Assembly (NCBI GenBank): GCA_037447655.1
Contig: JBBHKE010002185.1
Span: 62,001 to 126,000, forward strand
DNA length: 64,000 nucleotides
Origin: Zygnema cylindricum
Taxonomy: Eukaryota > Streptophyta > Zygnematophyceae > Zygnematales > Zygnemataceae
Reading direction: 5' to 3'
Position numbers and translations under genes: made by a program. Positions 10,434 to 21,265 of this stretch are shown piece by piece. The notes under the pieces were generated by a model. The model did not search any database. It had not been told where the DNA came from and saw nothing but the letters and a program-made list of their open reading frames with translations. How positions within the stretch are numbered: the stretch's first letter is position 1; each line of letters opens with the position of its first letter.

Positions 10434-12263
10434 CTGTTTACTGCCTCCGAGTATGATTGAGGCTCATCTGTGTGAGATAGCTTAGTTACTTTGTGAGCTG
10501 CCTATTTTTCCTGGATCCTTTTGCTGCTCCTTCTCCCCCCCTCAAAATCTGAAGCTGGAATGGATGGAAGTCTTAGATTTATCCACGCTGTATCATCGGC
10601 TCCCTTGTCCACGAAAGTCGGTTCTGGTCCTACTTCTTCTATCTCCTCGAGGTCTATAGGAGTATGTGAGGTTTTTGGTAAGTCTTTTGTATCTTGGATC
10701 TCCTTTGAATCTGCAATCACGGTTTCACTCAAGTCTCTTTTAAAAACGACCGAGTTCTCCTCACTTTCGGAATCGAATCTGAGTTTTATCATCTTTCTAT
10801 ATTTGAAGGGATCAAATGACTTTCCTTCATCCATGACAACTAGGTATTTGACCAAAATGATATCTTTCTTTGCTAAGTCATAAACTTTATAACCCTTAAC
10901 ATCCTCATCTTTTCCCACAAAGTATCCAGGTTTTCCCTTAGCATCTAGTTTCCAGTTTTTCCTATTCGTGTTAAGACTGTAAACTTGGCTACTTAACATT
11001 TTAAGGTATAAGATATTTGGTTTCCTTCCAACCCATCTCTCATAAGGTGTCACTCCCTTTACAGCTAAGGTAAAGACTCTATTTTTAATGTAGTTGGCAG
11101 AGTTCATTGCCTCTGCCCAAATTCTCTTTCCTATTTTCTTGTCGGCCAACATATTTCATGCACTATCTCTTAGTGTTCAATTCAACCTATCAGCTACCCC
11201 ATTTTGTTCCGGGTTATATGGTACAATTTTCTGGTGCTTCACTCCCTCATCTCTCAAATATTCCTCAAACTGGTTAGAGGTATATTCCCCCCCATTATCA
11301 CTTCTTATTCTCTAAATGGGGGTTTCATGCAACTTCTCACTCCATGCTTTATATTCTTTGATGTACGTTAACGTTTGAGACTTTGTTTTTAAAAAATACA
11401 CTTTAGAGTATTTAGACCAGTCATCGGTTATTGTCAACATAAACCTCTTTCCTCCAACCGAAGGTAATTTTGCAGGTCCCCAAATATCTGTGTGGCCCAA
11501 ATCTAGTATTTTCTCACCTCTATATGTGGCGCCTTAAGGAAAGGGAAGTCTGTGAGCCTTACCTTGAGAACAGCCACTACAATCATCCATCATTTCATTA
11601 TCCCAAACTGAATGCCTTCTACTACCCCAAGCTTTTTCATTTCCCTCAACTTATCAAAATGCACATGCGTCAATCGTTTATGCGAAATCATCAACTTTGG
11701 AACACCAACTTATTAAGCATTCTTTTTTTCATTACTCAAGTTAAGCCCAAACATTCCTTGGCTACCCTTATCAACCGTGAAGTAAACTTCATTTCAATAC
11801 TTAGTTGTAAAGACTCCCTTTCTACTGAAGGTATCAAACTCTTTGTCATATAACACAGACATAGAGACAAAATTTTTACTCAGCTAAGGAATGTAGTGTA
11901 CATCTGAGAATGTGAGTATAGAAGTCTACCCTCCTCTAAGACTTTTAGAATCTACCGACCCCACTAGATCTTTAGTAACCACTCTCCCATCCCATACTCT
12001 AAAACTATAGTAGTGAGTTTTCTTAGCTTAGTGAAGAGTTCCTTATCACGATACATATGCATGGATGCACCTGAGTTGATGATCCATTCTTCCTGTGGAG
12101 GTTCCCGAATTTCTCCAAATGCACACTTCTATCTCCGAGGGATCTCCTTCTCCTCCAAACTCTCGTCAAGGAGAAGCTCCCCATCCTCCTCAGAAGACTC
12201 ATCCTCAGTTTCTCTTGTCACTCTTGTGACCAAAAGTGCCTTTTTCTTCCTTGTAGAATAACC
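10434..12263 (-). pseudogene. Copia protease and integrase, copy B (broken)
   Basis: Encoded fragments are identical to copy A, shifted by 5,333 bp. The protease has NSG in place of DSG near 12080, the integrase core carries HTDIWGP near 11490, and the open frame 11152-10502 covers the integrase C-terminal region and acidic linker. It shares every stop with copy A, so the damage predates the duplication. Confidence 0.88.
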
Positions 12264-13199
12264 ACCTCCATGGTTTTCTTAGAGCCTCAGCTCCAACAAC
12301 TTGATAGAATCTGCGATAAAGTGTCCTGACTTTTTGCAAAAATGACAAAGGCCCTCTGGGGGACTTGGTCCCCCAGACTGATTTATTTCCCCTTTGTACG
12401 TTTTCTTCAGGTCTTTCCCCTATGGATCCCCTTCTGCTGCTAGAGCTTGAACACTCTTCCCTCCTCTCCTAATCTCCATGGCATTTTCCTGCACAAGTAT
12501 CATCCAGACCACTGTATTCCACTTCCATGAACTATCAGTTCTTTCTTGTACTCGGTAGACTATGTTCTCGTACTCGTCTGGTAACTTCATGCTGAGAGTG
12601 TTAACTTTCATTTTCATTGTACCTTTCCATCCGGCACTTTCCATCTCCATATACAAACAAGAAAGATCATTACAATAATCTAGCATCTTTCCCCCTTTGT
12701 AAGTGTAACTCGCTAGCTTTTGCTCAACCAATTGGAGCTCGTGAATAGTTCCTGCTCTATAGATCTCCACTAAACTCTCCCACAGCTCCTCGGCCTTGTA
12801 AATGTGAAGGTGATGGGTGGCCAAACGTTGAGTGAGGTGTCATAGAATAAAGTTCTAAGCAGCCATGTTTATGTCTTCCCACATTTGAGTATCGTTCTCC
12901 ACGGTCTTCACGGCCGCGGATCCTAGTGCCATGGCAATAGGGGTGAGAAGTGTCTCCATCCCATTCCCCTTTTCGGAGACAATGTTGTCCCCATTATTAG
13001 CCTCCTCGCAGAAGCTGTCGTTGCAACACAAAGCCTTATTCCTCCAAATCCCGGCGGAATTCCAAAAGGTGGACGTTTCACTTGTTCACTGAAGATACCC
13101 CATAATTATTTTTCGCACAAAGCTCCTATCATCATGGCTTCCCAATAGATAAACCCAGATCCATTCAAGGTGGGCACCCTAGAAGGTGGGCCCATAACC
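12264..13199 (-). pseudogene. Copia gag, copy B (broken)
   Basis: Identical to the gag of copy A. The main open segment is 12824-12420, with a zinc knuckle near 12340-12300 whose last Cys is Ser. The frame begins at the priming site 13185-13199. The stop and frameshift pattern is the same as in copy A. Confidence 0.85.
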
Positions 13200-13453
13200 T
13201 GCAATTCTGTGTCCTCCATTGGATCACACAATACACGAAGCTCTAGATAGTATTTAACTAACCCACTTCATGCCACAACCACTGTTGTCCAAAAAGGCAA
13301 ACTGATAGTTTGAATCCACCCACTGCAGCCTGGACTCCCCTGAGTTGGTAGCAAAAAGAATCATTGAAAACGGCCAACGAGCCGATAAGTTATGAGGCAG
13401 TAAAAATGCCAACTCCTACAAACTCTCAAAAGGAGAGGTGACTACCTACCAAA
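13200..13453 (-). mobile_element. Copia LTR3, truncated
   Basis: The first 254 bp of an LTR, starting TGCAATTCTG after the priming site and matching LTR2 base for base up to CTACCTACCAAA. At 13454 similarity stops abruptly, so the right three quarters of this 5' LTR, including the tRNA-like unit and the expected target-site duplication, are deleted. Confidence 0.88.
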
Positions 13454-14300
13454 GTAGACAAACAGACTGCCACCATTAACTGCCATTTATAAAAGAAATA
13501 ACAGTCAAAAGGACATTCTGGAAGGGGTACCCAAGTAAAACCCCCTTACATTAGAAATAATGATGGAAATATAGCGATTTTTTTACGAAATCGGGGGGAA
13601 GGGGGTTCGCGGCGCAGTTGAGTGTACTGGTCGTACATTTATCTGTACGGTCCGTACAGATATCGCCGATAGTTATCGATTACGGTGTTATCGCCAATAA
13701 TAACCGATAAATATCAGGTATTTATCCGCGATAGCACCGATAACGTTACATCGTACCAATGTATCGATTATCGGCTACCCGAAAAAAATCCCATATCATT
13801 TATCGGCAAATCCTTAGCGATACACAACACTATATGTTACTTCCGCTGGTACATATCTTGTATTTAGACTTTGCATTAGAAGATTCTTTCAAGATTTTTA
13901 GCATTGAATATTAACCTACGTGTTACCAACCAGAATGAGCCACGCAAATAAAAAGTGGTTTATTAATGCGATCTAATGGAAAGCACGCTCTTCAGTTAAC
14001 GAATCTGTACAATTACTGAAACGCCTAATGGAAGTCCGCGCAATGTTCCATCACGTAGAGCTTGTAACCCACGTGTTCTAAATTGAGTGGCACCACGTAA
14101 GCTACGATTCAATATTGAATATCCTTCAAAAGTTTCACACCGACAAATCTCACTTCAAATCTTGACTTACATACCATGTACCTGCGTTACCAAGTCATAA
14201 TACGACAAAACTTTTGTGATTTTTGCAAACGCCAGTCTTCTACGCCAAGTCATTGGTCAGTGTTACCTCCCATAAAGTATTGGCAAGATTCTTTGTAATG
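13454..14300. other. Unassigned DNA without a gene
   Basis: Non-LTR sequence between the truncated LTR3 and the fold-back element. It includes a G-rich stretch near 13590-13610, the TATCG-rich patch listed separately, and AT-rich DNA with scattered ACGTG motifs near 13915-14100. Open frames are at most about 60 codons and show no family signature. Confidence 0.4.
13655..13835. repeat. Degenerate TATCG/CGATA-rich patch
   Basis: Motifs such as ATCGCCGATA, GTTATCGATTA, TAACCGATAA, GATAGCACCGATAA and GATTATCGGC recur on both strands about every 10-20 bp. The spacing is irregular, so it is not a clean satellite. It is preceded by two GTAC-centred inverted pairs (GTACGGTCCGTAC, about 13645-13657). 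Confidence 0.55.
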
Positions 14301-14500
14301 CAATTTTGCTTATAGAAACAAAATAAGTGGTACGGTTTAGTAAGGATATGCGCGGATTTTTGTAAGCTACCCCACTTTTCGCCTAACATAACCACGACTG
14401 ATAGAACTTGGTGCCATTAGTCAAAAACTAGGGTAGTTTACAAAAATCTGCAACTATCCATACTAAATCGTACCACTTATTTTGTCTTTATACGCAAAAC
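14301..14500. repeat. Fold-back (MITE-like) element with ~70-bp inverted arms
   Basis: The left arm 14301-14372 and right arm 14431-14500 are inverted, imperfect copies: AAAATAAGTGGTACG on the left against CGTACCACTTATTTT on the right, and GATTTTTGTAAGCTACCC against GGGTAGTTTACAAAAATC. The spacer is about 58 bp. This is the layout of a small non-autonomous DNA transposon or a long hairpin. Its right end abuts the next LTR, so no target duplication could be confirmed. Confidence 0.75.
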
Positions 14501-15469
14501 TGCAATTCTGTGTCCTCCATTGGACTACATAATACAAGAAGACTCTAGATAGCTATTAGCTAACCCACTTCCAATGGCAACCACTGCTACCTTAGCAAAC
14601 AATCTGACAATCTGACTGCACCCCTTTGCAGCCTGGACTCCCTTGAGTCCGTAGGAAAAAGAATCTCTGAAAACGCCTAACCATGCGATAAGTTATGAGG
14701 CAGTAAAAATGCCAATTTGTACAAACTCTCAAAGGGAGAGGTGACTACCTAACAAAATTTTCTAAGTCCTCATTCCCTCTAATAACTTCTATCTACTGAA
14801 GTACAGACCAATCAAATTACTCTACCGTACCAAAAAGTACTATTGTCGGTGTACCTTTTGTACGCATATGTACGACAAGGCTTTTAAGCGGACGCGTGTC
14901 CACTTTTCACTCGTCCTTACGTTCCTCGGAATTTCCCACGACCGAATGTTATCTCTCCACGTTGCTCTAGGTCATGCCACGTCACAAAACGCCAAAGTGA
15001 CCTTTCCAAGATCTCGGCGAAGTTGTATGCCGTTGGATAAAAACCGGCGTTAAATATCGTTCGTCGAAACAAATGTCAGATTCATTTTTTTCCTGCGGGA
15101 TCCAGTCCGCACTAGTTTTAACCTATTCTATGATGTTACATTTACATTGCCGTTAATCAGATTAGGGGACGTAACATACTTTAAATATGAATCACACCCT
15201 ATATAATCTAGCGAACATCTATGACAAACAGGTTATAGCGGACGGCTACGCCACGCTCTACTAGTCGGGGTTCGAGTCCTACTGGACTCAACCTTTTTGT
15301 AGAGAGTGACGTAAGGTCACTCTCTAACCCTGTCTATGGAGCTGAGGCACCCATGGCTCCATCACTCTCTCTCTCTTTCAGTGACTACAACAAGTATGGG
15401 GGTAAGAGAGTAGAGATGAAGAAAAGCTACATGCATGTTTTTTTTTTTCGCTAATATATTAAGACCTAG
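14501..15469 (-). mobile_element. Copia LTR, right end missing
   Basis: Begins TGCAATTCTGTGTCC and follows LTR1/LTR2 throughout, including the GTAC blocks, CGCCAAAGTGACC and the CT-rich segment near 15365. It stops at AAGACCTAGA (15469), about 30 bp before the expected end. No internal region is attached; it is a truncated solo LTR or an element end. Confidence 0.85.
15225..15298 (+). promoter_or_regulatory. Antisense tRNA-like pol III-type unit
   Basis: AGGTTATAGCGG forms a weak A box, GGTTCGAGTCC (15269-15279) is a perfect B box, and TTTTT follows at 15294-15298. The segment between them, GGCTACGCC, is also kept in LTR1, LTR2 and the LTR at 42374-43393. Confidence 0.58.
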
Positions 15470-15545
15470 AGGCCTTTGGTAATCAATTTGAAAACTTTTA
15501 AAAAGGCCGACTTTTTGTCTTTCTTCACCCGTAAACGGCGTGTCC

Positions 15546-15655
15546 TAACTCTAAGATCTCCATAGGTCCTTAGAGTTGGCAACTTAGACAAAGCCTGTAG
15601 GATAGCCCTGACCCCTTTGTGCTTGATCAAGACTGTCTGCCACCCTGATAAACAA
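15546..15655 (-). mobile_element. Copia LTR left-end fragment
   Basis: AACTCTAAGATCTCCATAGG and the following ~90 bp match the left end of the N1-type LTRs (AACTCTGAGACCTCCATTGG). Both ends are broken. The preceding 15470-15545 is unassigned. Confidence 0.6.
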
Positions 15656-15660
15656 CAAAT

Positions 15661-16162
15661 TGTCAAGCTCGTGTGCGTTTGCGGCACACCTTTATATTAT
15701 CAAGGATTTCCAAGCCCTTTTTACCCAATACGGTCATCAGGGTACAGAGGTGTGAGTGCACCCTGCCGGACAAGATCCTTGTGTTTACTAAACTGAGTGG
15801 GACGCACTATATTTTGCGCCTAACGGAGGCTAGACGGCCAAGTTCTTCGCCTCAAAGATTGCAGTTTTGTTACATGAACCAGCTTCCGCCAGCCTTTATG
15901 GGGGGTACATTGTGGATTGCCTCCTAACTGTTGAGATTGTCATGTAAATTATGCTGTTAGCTGTTAGTAGGAATTCAGTTTAGGTTCAACTGACCTCTGG
16001 TCCATTAATTACCCTAGGTCAAAGTCAGGTGTCCCATCGCTAGTTAAGGATTTTTGGTAGATTAGTGGTTCTAGTTTAAACTCTCAGTTCCCGATTTAGC
16101 CGGAGTCTGAAGTATAACTTTTTGCCTTTAGTGTGGTACAACTTTGTTTTTCTTATGTCTGT
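15661..16162 (+). repeat. Repeat family R, copy I, part A
   Basis: Closely matches 43394-43870 (for example TACCCAATACGGTCATCAG and GCTGTTAGCTGTTAGTAGG) and, more distantly, 20122-20600. No coding domain is recognised. The N1 element interrupts it at 16163, and it resumes at 19709. Orientation is arbitrary. Confidence 0.7.
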
Positions 16163-17341
16163 TGAAACTCTGAGACCTCCATTGGTCCTCATAGTTGGCA
16201 ACTCACAAGAAGCTTATCTAGATAGTGCCGACTTTTAAGTTTATTTAAAACCCAAATGATTGAGCCCTTGACAATCAGAACCCGCTTCAACCGTGTGAAA
16301 TAACACTTTCTAAGTGCCTAGTTCCACCACAGAATGCAAAGTAAGAATATGACTTTTGGAAAACATTCCCCACAATGAATTTCCTTTAGAAATTCAGCCA
16401 CCCTGGCAGGCAAACAATATGACCGACTACATTTTTGTGTAGCCTGGACTCCCTGAGTCTAGAGCAAAAAAAGAATCACTCAAAATGGTCCACTGAGTGA
16501 GTTTTCATTAAATTGAAAAGTTTGCCTATTTATACAGATGCTCTCCGGGAGAAAGGCGACTACCTACCAAAATTATTCTAAGTCCTAAAACCCCTCTCTA
16601 TGCTTCCTAGTATCAAGGTACGGTCCAATCATAAGACTGTACCGTACAAAAAAGTACAGGTGCCGTTGTACTTTCTATACGGTCAATGTACGCCATCGTC
16701 ATAATGTAACATTTGTCACATTCAGAATTATTATCTCGCATTCCGAAAATCCCGCCATCCTCTCGGATCCTGCCACGTGTCATCCGGGGTGGCGGTGCCC
16801 GTAAACGCCAAATTGTCCACTCAAAAATCCCGGCTCGCACCATGGCCGTTCGATGAAGACCAACATTAAACATTGGCTGTCTAAAAAAAATATCCTTTCG
16901 TTAATTCCGTGCGGTCCGGAATTCGTGCGATCGAATGTGTTTCTGTGTACAGGCGGTCCCGTAACCAGTTAAATTAAAGATAGTGCGCGTTCAGATTTAT
17001 ATAACTATCGTACCCCAAGTACTATAGCATTGATCGTAGTCTACACCATAAAGCTACCGGCTGTCGAATTCTTTACGGACGATAGGTCCCAGGATCAAAT
17101 CTTGGGTCCGTCAAGATCCTTTTAGTAAACCTACCAAATACTACAACCTGTCTCTCTCTTTGGGCAGCATGGGAAACCATGGCTCTGTCTTCCTCTCCAA
17201 CCTTCATTGATTGCGACAAGCCTATATTGATTGCTACAAGTGTGGGGGTTTGGAGAGTGGAGCGAGAGGCAGGCTGCTTTTTGCGGACTTCCTCATATTG
17301 ATTTCCTTTATTCATACCTAGAAAATACGTACATTTCAACA
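16163..17341 (-). mobile_element. N1 LTR (3' LTR)
   Basis: Starts TGAAACTCTGAG and ends TTTCAACA before CTCCCCTTATTTTC. It contains CCACGTGTCATC (G-box/ABRE-like) near 16780. Its antisense tRNA-like unit is at about 17040-17123, with B-box variant GGATCAAATC, hairpin TTACGGAC/TCCGTCAA and TTTT at 17120-17123. Confidence 0.85.
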
Positions 17342-17343
17342 CT

Positions 17344-18543
17344 CCCCTTATTTTCTAGTCTACTTTCCTCTCAACTCCTACCAAAAACATTTTTTTTTGT
17401 TTCTCTTTTCTTTTCTTCTCATAAAACTTTAAGTAAACAACCTCATATTCAATTAGGTCTATTAAATGAGTTGGAATATATATTGCATCTTGTTGATCAC
17501 ACGTTTTATTTAGCATCCCACTTTTCATAAATCCGAACAAAGATTTTATCCACCTCATCTCTTTTACTTCCACACAAAATTTAATTTTCCTCTTGCAATT
17601 TCAAAAGTGAGCCCCATCTCCAATCTGCAACACACACCCAGATGCTAACCCTTTTAGAGGCACACCTTCATAGATGGCATCACTCTCATTAGTGATGTCA
17701 AAACCATTACCCCCCAAATTCATCCCTAAATCAAGGGTCCCCACTACGTTCCTCATAAAATCTACATCTTTCGAACTCATTTTTTTATCCATGATAGTTA
17801 CCCCATTTTTTGCACTTTCGTCACTCTCTCGTACGGAATTATTTCCACTATCACTTTCTATTTTTATTCCCAAAATACATTTCTCCTCCCCTAAATTTTT
17901 AATCAAATATTCCTCTTCTCCCTTATCTTTTAGAGCACCCTTTAGATTTACTTCTCCCCTTTCCTCGGAATTTGTTGAAGTCTCCCTTTCCGACCAGTTT
18001 TTTGTTTCCAAAATATCTATGAAACTATCCTCAATATATTGAACTCCCTCAATTTTCTCCTCTCTCTTTAATTCCTTTATACCTCCAAAAGCACACTGTT
18101 GCTTTTGTGGAATTTATGTGTGTTTTTTTTTTCTTCCACATATTACTGATACCGAGAAGCTCCAAAATATCTTCATCCTCGTTCTCCTCTTCCCCCTTGA
18201 TCCTCCTCATCAACATTCCAACTTCTAATTTCTTCGAAAAAAGAACATTTCTCCATATAGTGACCTGGCTCCCTACAAAAGAAGCAAACCCCTTTTTTCA
18301 AAGCTCCCCTTTTTTTCCTCTCCCTCTCTTTCTACAAAAATTCCGATAAGGTTTACCTTTGTCTTTCTTCCTCTCATCACGCTTCCGCTCGTCACTGCCG
18401 TTCCTCTCATCACGCTTCCGCTAGTCACCACTAGCTGTTAGTGCATTCACCCTGTTACTTCCCCTACAAAGCTCCAAAGTAAACTCCCAATACGTGACGT
18501 TTGTTACATCAAACGTAGGCACCCTAGATGGTGGGCCCATAAC
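17344..18543 (-). pseudogene. N1 internally deleted gag-RNase H remnant
   Basis: On the minus strand the frame begins at the priming site (MGPPSRVPTF), loses the Gag core, then gives TLELCRGSNRVNALTA, a Lys/Arg/Asp-rich stretch and the intact zinc knuckle CFFCREPGHYMEKC (near 18290-18250). An acidic linker follows. The open frame 18011-17601 joins an RT-end motif (CILGIKIESDSG) to RNase H-like fragments (DFMRNVVGTLDLGMNLGG; NESDAIYEGVP; ASGCVLQIGDGA). RT, integrase and protease are missing. The same fusion is present in N2, so this is a lineage and not a random deletion. Confidence 0.8.
18530..18543 (-). other. Primer-binding site of N1
   Basis: Reads TGTTATGGGCCCAC on the minus strand next to the 5' LTR. 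It differs from the initiator tRNA-Met anticodon-loop complement only at the first bases. Confidence 0.8.
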
Positions 18544-19708
18544 ATGAAACTCTAAGACCTCCATTGGTCCTCAGAGTAGGCAACTCACAAGAAGCTTATT
18601 TAGATAGTGCCGACATTAAGTTTGTTTTAAACCCAAATGATTGACCCCTTGACAACCATAACCCCATAATAGCTTCAACCCTGTGAGTTAACACTTTATG
18701 TGTGCTCAATTCCACCATAGAATGCAAAGATAGAATATGACTTTTGGATAACATTCCCCACATTGAATTTCCCTTAGAAATGCAGCCAGCTTGGCACGCA
18801 AACACTCTAACCGACTACACCCCTCTGTAGCGTGGACTCCACTGAGTCTGCAGCAAAAAGAATCACTGAAAATGGTCTATTGAGTGAGTTTTAATTAAAA
18901 GGCAAAGTTTTCCTATTTATAGAGATGCTCTTTGGGAGAGCGGTGACTACCTACCAAATTTATTCTAAGTCCTAAAACCCCTCTCTATGCTTCCTAGTAT
19001 TGAGGTACGGTCCAATCGTAAGACTGTACCGTTCAAAAAAGTCCAATTACCGTCGTACTTTTTGTACAGTCAATGTACGACATTGTCATACTATGACAAT
19101 TGTCACATCCGGAATTATTATCTTGCGTTCCGGAAATCTCGCGATCCTCAAGGATGTTGCCACGTGTCATCCAGAGTGTCGATGCTCGAAAACGCCAAAT
19201 TGTCCATTCTGGAATCCCGGCTCGCACAACAGCCGTTCGATGAAGACCGACATTTAACAGTGGCCGTCTAAATAAAACATCATTTCGTTAAATTCCGTGC
19301 GGTCCGAAATTTGTGCGATCTAATGCGTTTCTATGTACAGGTCTTCTTGTAACCAATTAAATGAAAGATACTGCACGTTCAAATTCATATAACTATCGTA
19401 CCCCATGTACTTTAGCACTGATCGTAGTCTACAGGATGAAGCTACCGGCTATCAGATTCTTGACGGATGACAGGTCCGCGGATAAAATCCTGGGGCGTCA
19501 AAGATCCTTTTGGTAAACCTACCAAATACTACAGCCTGTCTCTCTCTTTGGGCAGCATGGGCAGCCATGGCTTTGTCTTCCTCTCCAACCTTTAGTGACA
19601 GCGAAATGTGTGGGGGATTGGAGAGTGGAGCGAGAGGCAGGTTGCCTTTGCGGAATTCCTCATATTGATTTCCTTTATTCAGACCTAAAAAATACATACA
19701 TCTCAACA
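18544..19708 (-). mobile_element. N1 LTR (5' LTR)
   Basis: Starts TGAAACTCTAAG and ends TCTCAACA. It contains CCACGTGTCATC near 19160. The tRNA-like unit near 19440-19515 is degenerate: the B-box position reads GGATAAAATCC, and TTTT follows. It has clear substitutions against the other N1 LTR, so insertion is not very recent. Confidence 0.85.
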
Positions 19709-21240
19709 TCAGTTCGATGGCAATTGCTCTCCGCTCATTGGCTCCTTGCATTGCGTTGACCATTTGGATCTGAAACCGAACAAACTCTGTTGTATAAGGC
19801 GCTTGGGGCTGAAGGAGACTGGTTGGTGTTTCAGTACTGTCTCTTGATAAAAACCATAGAAAATTGCAACAAACCTTCTTTTGGAGAACCTTTGTTTGTT
19901 ATGACATTGTGACCATACTGCCATCTTGGTTTGCATTTGTCTTTTGTGGAATTCGTAGTCCGGTTGGGTAGTTGGCACTATCTTTCCTTTTGGGCGATTT
20001 GGGACTTGTTGTTGATTGATACCGAGAGGGGTCTTGCCAGTTCCAGGTTGCGGAATCTCAGGAGTTAAGGAAGAAATTACTTGTTTCGGTGTCTTCGAGA
20101 GAGATTTCGTCTCCTGTCAAGCTCGTTGGCTTTATCGGCACTTCTCTAGATCACCATGGATTTTCGGGCATCTTCTCCCTTGTACAGTCATCGGAGTACG
20201 AAAGAAGGAGTGCACCCAGCCGGATCAGATCCTTTTTTTTTCCAAACTGAGCGGAACACACTTTATTGCGCGCCTAACGGAGGTCGGAAGACGGAGGTAT
20301 TACGTTTCCAGATAACCCTTTTTGTTACATACAACTAGTTTCAACCTGTCACTTTGGGGTCTTCATTGTGAAATGCGGCGTAACTTTTGGGATTATCTTA
20401 TAGATTTTGCTGTTGGCTTTCTGTAGGAGGTTAGTTCTAGTCCACGAGACAAGCAGAGCATTTATCACCTTAAGTCAAAGTTAGGCGTTTCACGTCCATT
20501 TCAGAACTTTGTGCTCAAGAGTGTATCATAGAATGACCTCTAGCTTGCAATCTAGCCAAAAATAGTCGCATAAATTTTTGCCCTGAGTGTAATGCAACGT
20601 GTTTTGTTTTATGTCCCTACGATAACAATTCCTTTCCTGTGATTAGATCCTTGTATTGCTTTGACTTCCGCACTTTCGGTAGGACAAACTTTTCTTGTAT
20701 AAGGCACTTGGGGCCGAAAGAGGTAGGTTGCTGTTTGAGTATTGTCTCCGAGAAAAACTCTAGAAATTCCAGCAAACTTTCTTGTGATTGTTACCCTTTT
20801 GCCATCTTGGTTTTGCATCCGTCCTTTGTGGAAATCGTAGTCTGGTTTGGGGGTTGGCACTGTCTTTCCTGTTTGGGCGATTTGGGATTGGTGTTTGTTG
20901 GAAACCAAGAAGGGTCTTGCCAGTTCCGGGTTGCCGAAACCGAGGGGTTAAGGAGGCCTTACCTGTTTTGGTGTTTGCGGAAGAGATTTTGTCTCCTCTT
21001 GTTGTCAGCGTTACGTTTTGGGGGTAGGCTGAGCTCGCTTACTATCATTCGACATTCTTTCTTTATTCTCTATTTTTCTAGGGCAAGGTGATAGTGTTAA
21101 TTCTGAGACAGTATATCTATATTTTATCTTTTCATTATTCTGAGTGAACGTATCTTTGTTCTCTCTTCGGTAGCCCTTTTTGGGGCTTCGGTCGGTTTTC
21201 TTGTTTTGGGATTTACGAAATTATATGAGTGGCGCGAACA
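19709..21240 (+). repeat. Repeat family R, copy I, parts B, A' and B' (tandem)
   Basis: 19709-20121 matches 43865-44280. Then a second, more diverged unit starts near 20122 with TGTCAAGCTCG, the same start as 15661, and runs to about 21240. Copy I is therefore two tandem units, A-B and A'-B'. On the minus strand three copies share a partly conserved frame (DSANYP and TNANQDGS-like blocks), but no domain is recognised. It could be the LTR or leader of an unidentified retrotransposon. Confidence 0.6.
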
Positions 21241-21265
21241 AAACGTAAGGAAAGGTACGGAATAT

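Larger units (their letters stand above)
3056..13453. repeat. Tandem duplication, unit 5,334 bp
   Basis: The segment 3056-8389 recurs at 8390-13453. The second copy is truncated by about 270 bp. Encoded fragments are letter-for-letter the same (for example 4639-4929 and 9972-10262). The exception is a divergent block, 3899-4425 against 9232-9758, with sharp edges. The unit boundary falls in the middle of an LTR, as expected from unequal crossing over between the two LTRs of one element on sister or homologous chromosomes. An assembly artefact is the main alternative. Confidence 0.88.
16163..19708 (-). mobile_element. Complete non-autonomous copia element N1
   Basis: Two LTRs (16163-17341 and 18544-19708) flank an internal region of only about 1.2 kb. 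Direct repeats TCTGT (16158-16162) and TCAGT (19709-19713) flank it, differing at one base. Its insertion site is inside repeat family R: sequence before and after joins in the same order as the uninterrupted copy at 43860-43875. Polymerase-encoding DNA is nearly all missing, so it depended on an autonomous relative. Confidence 0.88.

Noticed and set aside
17674-18042. Ser/Pro-rich plus-strand frames opposite N1 and N2 (also 53452-54248)
   Set aside because: They are antisense shadows of the acidic and Lys/Glu-rich minus-strand gag linker, which has clear zinc-knuckle and RNase H-like signatures.
21225-21245. GAGTGGCGCGAAC as a definite gypsy primer-binding site
   Set aside because: The match to a tRNA 3' end is too short and no LTR boundary or internal region follows; it is mentioned only as a possibility under repeat R.
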